A program made the position numbers and the translations under genes. 64,000 nucleotides of DNA from assembly GCA_963668015.2 (NCBI GenBank), contig CAXXCR010000028.1:1-64000 (forward strand), written 5' to 3'. Below, piece after piece: positions 35,240-41,413 of this stretch (within the stretch, counting starts at the first letter, position 1; the number at the start of each line of letters is the position of its first letter). A model generated the notes under the pieces. It was not told the DNA's origin, made no database searches, and worked only from the letters and a program-made list of their open reading frames with translations. The stretch is from Ilyobacter_A sp963668015. Its GTDB lineage: Bacteria > Fusobacteriota > Fusobacteriia > Fusobacteriales > Fusobacteriaceae.

Positions 35240-36307
35240 TTAAGTATTCTCAGTACTTGTGGTTAATTTTTTAATATAATCTAAAAAGCTATATTCTATT
35301 TGATTTTGCCAATCACAAATATATCCTTCAAGTAATGAACCGTTCACCTTACTTTCAGAAGAAAGCTTTATGAGAGCCTGAAATTGATTTCTATAAAAAC
35401 TAAGAACTCCAATTAAATTATTATCAATTTTTGTAATAAATATGCTATGAGATAAATCTGGAAAAGGAAATCTTTTTAAAAAATCAGGTTCTTTTTCTTT
35501 ATCTATCAGACTTACAAATTCATTTTCCCCGCCATTGACTATCCAATTTCTTATAGAATCAAATTCTTCTTGAAGTACAAAATCTTGTCCTTTTGCGAAT
35601 GCTAAAAAATTGAAAACTATTTTAGCATAAACTCTAAATTCATTGTTAATATCAAAATTTAATGATTGTTTACTTGTTATTTGTGATGTGATATATTCAG
35701 GATTTGGAGCTTCGATTTCAGCTGAGTTAATTACTTTTGCAATAATTTCTTTTAAATTTGTTACGCTATATTTAGAATTTTTTCCTAGATACCATTTTTT
35801 ATTATCAATTCCAAGAATTAAATTTTTTTCAGGAATTCTATCGTCATTTATTTCAATATATTTTCCATCAAATTCTTTAAGATTATTAATAAAAGTAGAT
35901 ATTTGTGTTTTAATATTCCCATCTGATTTTGCGAAAGTAAATTGAGCTTTCTTTCCATAAGCAACCTTAAATTGAGGAACTGAATATGGTTTTGCTAATT
36001 TAATATATCCCAAACCTAATTTTTCTTCATTGTCAACCGATTCTAATAAATGAATTTTTGATTTAGTAGCTTTATTAAGAGTTAACTTTCCCCTTTTTCC
36101 TGGCCCATGGAACTGACGAGGTAGAGAAATTAAAGAATCTCTCATGAATTTTAATTCTAAAGCAGAAAAAATCTGCTTATTAACTTTGTCACAAACCAAA
36201 CCGATAGGCAATTTTTTCATCCCACCTATCCCAGCGGGTATAATATGTTCTCCCGCACTAAAAGTCAACTCTGGCTCTCCTTTTTTTAAATATATACATT
36301 TTTTCAT
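35240..36307 (-). CDS. Cassette gene: degenerate HNH-endonuclease-like protein
   Basis: 355-aa protein. Its N terminus follows the HNH_5 pattern (CIYL, then GEHIIPAGIGGMKKLP, then VCDKVNKQIFSALE), where active members have EHxxPxxLGG between two CxxC pairs. Here each pair has lost one Cys (CIYL, CDKV), so zinc binding is probably gone. The rest is helical with no recognised domain (KWYLGKNSKYSVTNLKEI, FNFLAFAKGQDFVLQEEFDS). HNH cassettes occur in defence gene sets, but catalysis here is doubtful. GAGGT precedes the ATG, 38 nt from the site next to the integrase remnant. Confidence 0.65.
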   Translation of the reverse strand: MKKCIYLKKGEPELTFSAGEHIIPAGIGGMKKLPIGLVCDKVNKQIFSALELKFMRDSLISLPRQFHGPGKRGKLTLNKATKSKIHLLESVDNEEKLGLGYIKLAKPYSVPQFKVAYGKKAQFTFAKSDGNIKTQISTFINNLKEFDGKYIEINDDRIPEKNLILGIDNKKWYLGKNSKYSVTNLKEIIAKVINSAEIEAPNPEYITSQITSKQSLNFDINNEFRVYAKIVFNFLAFAKGQDFVLQEEFDSIRNWIVNGGENEFVSLIDKEKEPDFLKRFPFPDLSHSIFITKIDNNLIGVLSFYRNQFQALIKLSSESKVNGSLLEGYICDWQNQIEYSFLDYIKKLTTSTENT

Positions 36308-36344
36308 TAATTATACCTCATTCATTAATTATAATTTGAATATC

Positions 36345-36418
36345 GCCTAACTCGTTTATATACGCATAAAACATTCGCCTATACGCCCAAATTGGAAGTA
36401 TAGACGCAATTTTGTTTC
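36345..36418 (-). other. attI- or attC-like site at the head of the array
   Basis: On minus it ends in GTTAGGC (36351-36345), a perfect GTTRRRY recombination core. Before it lies a hairpin GCGTCTATACTT/AAATTGGGCGTATAGGC-type inverted repeat. It lies directly behind the stop codon of the integrase remnant, where attI sits in integrons whose integrase faces the cassettes. Confidence 0.65.
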
Positions 36419-36421
36419 GTA

Positions 36422-36597
36422 CTATAAATCATCGAACGGACTTTTTACACTCTGAATTGTGCGTGTGCTGACATGAGTATAAATCTCTGTGGTTTTCGAT
36501 GACTTGTGTCCCAGTGTAACTCCTGTATTATTCTCAGGTCAATCCCTGCTTCGAGCAGATGCGTAGCATAACTATGCCTCGTTGTACAGACTATTCG
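36422..36597 (-). pseudogene. C-terminal remnant of an integron-type tyrosine recombinase
   Basis: On minus the sequence reads RHSYATHLLEAGIDLRIIQE, then after a 2-nt insertion LGHKSSKTTEIYTHVSTR and TIQSVKSPFDDL-stop (TAG at 36424-36422). This holds the catalytic Arg, the LGH His and the nucleophile Tyr of tyrosine recombinases. The first box-II His is replaced (CTTR for HTLR). The end SPFDDL resembles the SPLD end of IntI/XerC-like integrases. Everything upstream is gone, replaced by element sequence. It points the same way as the cassettes, an arrangement known from Treponema denticola-type integrons. XerC/D relative is the alternative, but the attC context favours IntI. Confidence 0.8.
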
Positions 36598-36690
36598 TAC
36601 GAAGAAACTCTAATGAAAACCTTTGGCCACAGAGTCACACAGAGGCAAAGAGTGAGTTTCACAGAGTTCAAGTAGAAAATTTATATTATG
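36598..36690. repeat. MITE fragment (copy e) at the integrase break
   Basis: AACCTTTGGCCACAGAGTCA, CACAGAGGCAAAGAGTGAG and TTTCACAGAGTT match the centre of copies d and g. Terminal repeats are absent. It adjoins the truncated end of the integrase remnant. Confidence 0.75.
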
Positions 36691-36818
36691 AGTTTTTCTA
36701 TACCAGATCTCGATATAGAATTAAGTTAAAACCATTTAATATTTTCAATTTTTATTCAGTTAATTATATAACAATTTCACGAATTTTTAAAGTAAACAGA
36801 CGAAATTTAAAAATAAAA

Positions 36819-36839
36819 AACGGCATTGTCAATGCCGTT
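36819..36839 (-). terminator. Terminator of the MsbA-like exporter gene
   Basis: AACGGCATTGTCAATGCCGTT with a T run on minus, 4 nt behind the stop. Confidence 0.85.
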
Positions 36840-36842
36840 AAT

Positions 36843-38603
36843 CTAGTTGCTATCTATTTCATCGGGGATGAACCCCTTATACTGCGCTTTGTACAGGGAG
36901 CTGTATATCCCGTTTTGCTCCAGAAGCTCCTCGTGGGTCCCAGCTTCTTTGATGCCATCCTTGTTAATGACTATAATTTCGTCTGCGTGTTTTATCGTAG
37001 TCAGACGGTGGGCGATAATAAGGCTCGTCCTACCTTTTGACAGCTTCTCCAGCGCCTTTTGGATCTTGAACTCTGTTTCGTTGTCCAGTGCCGATGTAGC
37101 TTCGTCCAGTATCAGTATGGCAGGGTTTTTGAGGAACACCCTCGCGATGCTTATCCTCTGCTTCTGCCCCCCGGAAAGCTTGATACCCCTTTCTCCCACG
37201 TCGGTGTTGTAGCCGTTTTCCAGGCTCATTATGAAGTCGTGGATCTCTGCGTTCTTGGCGGCTTCCATCATCTCCTCTTCAGTGGCGTTGATGTTTCCGT
37301 ACATTATGTTGTCCCTGATGGTTCCTGCAAAGAGGAACACATCCTGGGAAACCAAGCCGATATTTTTCCTCAGACTGCTGATCTTTATATCCTTGATGTT
37401 GATGTCGTCAATTGAGATCTCCCCCGAGTCCACCTCGTAGAACCTCGGGATCAGGTGGCACATGGTCGTCTTACCTCCGCCCGAAGGCCCCACAAGGGCG
37501 ATTACCTTCCCAGCTTCTATGTCCAAGTTGATCTTGGAGATTATATTGTGGTTTTCATTGTAGGCAAACGTGACGTCTTTGAAGCTGATACCCCCTTTAC
37601 AAGAACTCAGCTCGACGGCATCTTCAGCATCGTTTATAAGAGGCTTTATGGCCATGATTTCATTAAACCTGGTAAAGCCCGTCATACCGGACTCGAACTG
37701 CTGAACCGAGTTGGTCAGCCTTCTTATCGGTACTAAAAAAGCGTTTGTGTACAGGGTAAAGGCCACCAGATCAGGGAAGTTCATCTGCCCCTTGTAGATA
37801 AGAAATCCTCCCAGTCCCAAAACGACTATATTCAACAGGTTTATAAAAAAGTGCATACCGCCCATAAAAACGGCCATCTGCATATATGCTTCATTTTTTG
37901 AGTTTTTAAAACGTACATTGCTCTCGTTGAATTTATTGATTTCGTGCTCCTCGTTTGCAAAAGACTTCGACACCCTTATCCCCGAGATGCTGCTCTCCAG
38001 CTGGGCGTTTACACCCGATATTTTCTCTTTTACTTTCTTAAATCCCTGCGACATCTTTCTTCTTCTCTTCACGGCGAAAAAAACCATAATGGGCACAATG
38101 GTGTACACCCCAAGAGCCAGCTGCCAGTTCAGCACCAGCATGGCGAAGAAAGACCCCACGAGCATTACCGCCGAAAGGAAAACATCCTCTGGAACGTGGT
38201 GAGCCATCTCTGTCATCTCGTTCAGGTCGTTGACCATCCTGGACATGATGTGCCCCACCCTGGTCTTGTCGTAAAAACGAAAAGACAGTTTTTGCAGGTG
38301 CAGGAACAGTTCTTTTCTCAAGTCGTACTCGATCTTCACTCCGAGAATATGCCCCCAATAGTCGTTTACAAACTGAAAAACCACTCTAAAGACATACATC
38401 CCAAGCAGTACCATCACAAAGATAAAATAGCCCCTGAACTCGTTTTTGGGGAGCAGGTCGTTCAACGCGTATTTTGCCATCATCGGGTAGGCAAGATCGA
38501 TAGATGCCACAAAAAAAGCACAGAGCATGTCGATGATAAAAAGTTTTTTATGCGGTTTATAGAATTTTCCGAATTCTTTGATCATAGAAAAATCTAACTT
38601 CAT
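36843..38603 (-). CDS. ABC exporter, fused permease and ATPase (MsbA/MdlB type)
   Basis: 586-aa half-transporter that would work as a dimer. Six membrane helices fill residues 1-300 (YFIFVMVLLGMYVFRVVFQF; LMVGSFFAMLVLNW-like region). The ATPase has Walker A GPSGGGKTT, Q-loop GLVSQDVFLF, signature KLSGGQKQRISIARVF, Walker B AILILDEATSALD and the switch IIAHRLTT. Substrate may be lipid or drug; not readable. GC content is visibly higher than in the cassette region next door. GGAGG starts it. Confidence 0.92.
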   Translation of the reverse strand: MKLDFSMIKEFGKFYKPHKKLFIIDMLCAFFVASIDLAYPMMAKYALNDLLPKNEFRGYFIFVMVLLGMYVFRVVFQFVNDYWGHILGVKIEYDLRKELFLHLQKLSFRFYDKTRVGHIMSRMVNDLNEMTEMAHHVPEDVFLSAVMLVGSFFAMLVLNWQLALGVYTIVPIMVFFAVKRRRKMSQGFKKVKEKISGVNAQLESSISGIRVSKSFANEEHEINKFNESNVRFKNSKNEAYMQMAVFMGGMHFFINLLNIVVLGLGGFLIYKGQMNFPDLVAFTLYTNAFLVPIRRLTNSVQQFESGMTGFTRFNEIMAIKPLINDAEDAVELSSCKGGISFKDVTFAYNENHNIISKINLDIEAGKVIALVGPSGGGKTTMCHLIPRFYEVDSGEISIDDINIKDIKISSLRKNIGLVSQDVFLFAGTIRDNIMYGNINATEEEMMEAAKNAEIHDFIMSLENGYNTDVGERGIKLSGGQKQRISIARVFLKNPAILILDEATSALDNETEFKIQKALEKLSKGRTSLIIAHRLTTIKHADEIIVINKDGIKEAGTHEELLEQNGIYSSLYKAQYKGFIPDEIDSN

Positions 38604-38711
38604 ATTATACCTCCGTTGTATTAAACTGTATGCAGTAAAATGTTAAAAAATTTAATCATATTTTATCATAAAGCTTTCAAAAAGCATATGCAATAATTTA
38701 TAGAATAAAAA

Positions 38712-38731
38712 AAGACGGCATATGCCGTCTT
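38712..38731. terminator. Perfect 20-nt palindromic terminator
   Basis: AAGACGGCATATGCCGTCTT, downstream of the YwqK-type gene on minus; the same palindrome with one base changed ends the Dabb gene at 39490. Confidence 0.85.
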
Positions 38732-38790
38732 CTATTCCCGGTAACTAAGCACAGCTTCCACTGTGATCCCCATTACAAGAGCCTTATATT

Positions 38791-39354
38791 TTAGTAAACC
38801 AATTTGCCTGTTTCGTAGTACTCTTCCACATCCAGGTTTCCGTTTCTAGAGTACCATCTGCTGTACCCGTTCATTCTGCCGTCTTTATAGTTTATCTCGG
38901 TTTTTAGGGCCCCGTTGTCATAATACCACCTACTAATCCCGCTGAGTTTCCCGTCTTTGTAATTGGATTTAGTCATCAAATTCCCGTTGTAATAGTACCA
39001 GGTACCTAAGCCGTCCATTTTTCCGTCTTTGTAGTTGGTCTGTGTATCTACGTTTCCGTTGTCATAATACCAGGTGCTCGTCCCTTCAAGGGTACCGTCT
39101 TTATAGCCGGCCACAGACTTTATATTCCCGTTGAAGTAATACCAAGTGCTGGTTCCGTCCATTCTACCGTCTTTGTAGTACTGTTCGGTTTCCACGCTTC
39201 CGTTTTCGTAATACCAGGTGTTTAGCCCTTCCAGTATGCCGCCTTCGTAGTTCATTCTGGCACTTATGTTCCCGTTGTCAAAATAGTAGAGTTTCTCTTG
39301 TGAGTATACACTTAAGCCAAGTAAAACAAAGAATAATATCATTAATTTTTTCAT
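38791..39354 (-). CDS. Exported YwqK/MORN-like repeat protein
   Basis: 187-aa protein with a signal peptide (MKKLMILFFVLLGLSVYS) and seven repeats of about 23 residues with the pattern W/YYxNGxxxxxxxYKDGxxxG (for example TWYYENGSVETEQYYKDGRM). This is the MORN_2/YwqK antitoxin-like repeat, common in Fusobacteria as large families. Homologues neutralise toxins in some systems; no toxin gene is next to it, so a role in envelope interaction is equally likely. The ATG at 39354 has GGGAGG upstream; the longer frame starts without a site. Confidence 0.87.
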   Translation of the reverse strand: MKKLMILFFVLLGLSVYSQEKLYYFDNGNISARMNYEGGILEGLNTWYYENGSVETEQYYKDGRMDGTSTWYYFNGNIKSVAGYKDGTLEGTSTWYYDNGNVDTQTNYKDGKMDGLGTWYYYNGNLMTKSNYKDGKLSGISRWYYDNGALKTEINYKDGRMNGYSRWYSRNGNLDVEEYYETGKLVY

Positions 39355-39489
39355 AAACTGTCCTCCCTTGAAATTATAAAATAAAGCCATTAAAGTATAC
39401 ACCACAAACTACACTGAGACAAGTTGACCGGACAGCTCGACAAATAAATTTATTTAAATCAAAATTTATTTCTGCACAAAAAATAAAAA

Positions 39490-39509
39490 AAGACGGCATG
39501 TGCCGTCTT
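39490..39509. terminator. Twin palindromic terminator behind the Dabb gene
   Basis: AAGACGGCATGTGCCGTCTT, one base different from the copy at 38712. Confidence 0.8.
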
Positions 39510-39809
39510 CTACGCCTCGTAGTCTACTACAGCTGTCCCTGTGCAAACCTCTCTTACAAAATGCTTTATGTCTACGTGAGGCCCGTAGTCTTGGTAAAAA
39601 TCAAGGTCTGCCATTGTCTCGAACTCTGTGTAAAGAGACAGGTCGTATGCTCTCTCAGAACCGTTGATGTCGATACCAACCTCAAGTGCTTTTATCTGAT
39701 CGATGTCAGCAAGAGCTTCAAGGTCTTTTTTTACCTTTTCCATATTCTCTTTTTTTGTTTTTCCAAGAGCTTCATCTTTGAAGTTGAAAAATACTATGTG
39801 TTTGATCAA
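39510..39809 (-). CDS. Dabb (stress-responsive A/B barrel) domain protein
   Basis: 99-aa single-domain protein: IKHIVFFNFKDEALGKTK at the N terminus, then DIDQIKALEVGIDING, AYDLSLYTEFETMADLDFYQ and HVDIKHFVREV, the usual Dabb order. It forms a dimeric alpha+beta barrel. Plant homologues respond to stress, bacterial ones may bind small aromatic ligands; function here unknown. I take TTG at 39809 as start because GGAGGG lies 7 nt upstream; the ATG at 39854 would put that site inside the gene. It stands alone between two terminator palindromes. Confidence 0.82.
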   Translation of the reverse strand: MIKHIVFFNFKDEALGKTKKENMEKVKKDLEALADIDQIKALEVGIDINGSERAYDLSLYTEFETMADLDFYQDYGPHVDIKHFVREVCTGTAVVDYEA

Positions 39810-39894
39810 GTTAATCCCTCCTGTTTTAAACTGTTTCTCATTCAATAATAACATTTTTTATTTTATCACACATTAATCCAAAATTAAAATTTTA

Positions 39895-40107
39895 TATTTA
39901 TATCTCTAAGAATTTGAAAAGACATATTTTTCAGTCACGAATCACACGAATGAACACAAATAAAACTTTTGGTCACAGATTAAATAAGTCAGTTAACAGT
40001 GAAATAGTTAAAATATCTATTCACGTGACTCTGTAATCTATTAGCTAAATCAAGTTTCCTCGTGCGGCTCATGTTTTAAATCTCTGTGAAACTCTGTGAG
40101 CGTAAAA
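39895..40107. repeat. MITE-like element (copy f), ends eroded
   Basis: Central blocks match the family: CAGTCACGAATCACACGAAT, TGAACACAAATAAAACTTTT and GGCTCATGTTTTAAATCTCT, GTGAAACTCTGTGAGCG. No clear terminal repeats. It lies upstream of sbcD. Confidence 0.7.
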
Positions 40108-40198
40108 GATTTTGATTTTTATACATAAATATCTTCGCTTCAAATTTAAGGCGAAATATCATATAATCTACTTATAATGATATTTTGGAGGAGACGCA

Positions 40199-41413
40199 AT
40201 GAGGATATTGCATTGTTCAGATATACACTTGGGGAAGAGGCCGGCTGGTACCGCCGATTTCTCAAATAAAAGATATGAAGACTACTTTACAGCTTTTGAA
40301 AATATAGTTGACTATGCCGCTGGTAACGGCGTGGAGGTGTTTCTGATCGCAGGGGATTTCTTCGACAAGAAGGAGATAAATCCAATGACCCTGCACAAGA
40401 CAGAAAAAATACTGAAAAAGCTAAAGGATAAAAATATAGAGGTGCTGATATGCGAGGGGAACCACGACAAATCCCAGCTGGAGGAGAACTCATGGATAGC
40501 CTACCTTGAAAACGGCGCCTACCTAAAAAAACTGTCGTACGGCTCAGACGAAGAGGACGGGTCGTATATATTCCAGCCTCACAGTGTTGGAGGGGTGGAT
40601 TTTTACGGAGTGGGTTTCAACGGTGCATTTACGGAGAAGGTGCTTGGGGCGCTGGCGGATTTTCTAGAGGATAAAAACGACGGAAAAAATGTGGTCTTGG
40701 CGCACACAGCCATATCCGGAGGGGAGGAGTTCGTCTCGGGTACTGTTGGCAAGGATGTGATAGACAAGTTCGCAGGTAGCACCGTCTACATAGCAGGGGG
40801 ACACCTGCACAACTACTATTCCTACCCAAAGGATAAGCCTTATTTTTTCCTTCCGGGGTCTTCCGAGTACTGGAACATACTCAACGAGAGAAAAAGGGGG
40901 GATCAGAAAGGCTTCATACTGTTCGACACAGAGACCTGTCGGCACAGCTTCATAGAGAACCGCAAAAGAAAGGTGCTGAACTCCAGCCTGGACCTTTCCA
41001 AATGCGTGAAGTCTGAGGTGGAAGATATAATTTCAGCTTACAAAGATGGGCTCACAGGCGATGTGGAAGCCATACTCGTTGTGGACCTTATCATGGGCGA
41101 GTCGATAATCCTGGATTACCAGAAACTGGAAGAGGAGATAAGGGAGCTTGGATTTTTCAAGGTGTTCATAAAACCTAAGTACCTCAGTGCAGCATACGGA
41201 AGTATAGACGAGCTGGAAAAACTCCCTGTTGAGGATCTGGAGAGGGAGATAATAGGCGGCTGGGAAAACTTTTCCGCACATACGGAAAAAGTGTGCAGGC
41301 TGCTTCAGAACCTGAAACAGCACCAGCTAGATGGAGAAGAGGAGCTCTTTATAAACGAGTTTGACAACATGCTGGAAGAGATGCTGGAAGGGGGTGAAGC
41401 CCTTGAAGATTAA
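40199..41413 (+). CDS. sbcD: Exonuclease subunit SbcD (Mre11 homologue)
   Basis: 404-aa metallophosphoesterase nuclease. Phosphodiesterase motifs: MRILHCSDIHLGKR (D, H), FLIAGDFFDKKEINP, ICEGNHDKSQ (GNHD), NVVLAHTAIS and YIAGGHLHNYY (GHxH). It acts with SbcC to open and trim hairpin and blocked DNA ends. GGAGGAGACGCA precedes the ATG. The stop overlaps the sbcC start, so translation is coupled. Confidence 0.95.
   Translation: MRILHCSDIHLGKRPAGTADFSNKRYEDYFTAFENIVDYAAGNGVEVFLIAGDFFDKKEINPMTLHKTEKILKKLKDKNIEVLICEGNHDKSQLEENSWIAYLENGAYLKKLSYGSDEEDGSYIFQPHSVGGVDFYGVGFNGAFTEKVLGALADFLEDKNDGKNVVLAHTAISGGEEFVSGTVGKDVIDKFAGSTVYIAGGHLHNYYSYPKDKPYFFLPGSSEYWNILNERKRGDQKGFILFDTETCRHSFIENRKRKVLNSSLDLSKCVKSEVEDIISAYKDGLTGDVEAILVVDLIMGESIILDYQKLEEEIRELGFFKVFIKPKYLSAAYGSIDELEKLPVEDLEREIIGGWENFSAHTEKVCRLLQNLKQHQLDGEEELFINEFDNMLEEMLEGGEALED

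Noticed and set aside
36582..37040. 152-codon plus-strand ORF
   Set aside because: It runs across the integrase remnant, the MITE fragment, a terminator and the antisense of the ABC exporter; a shadow frame.
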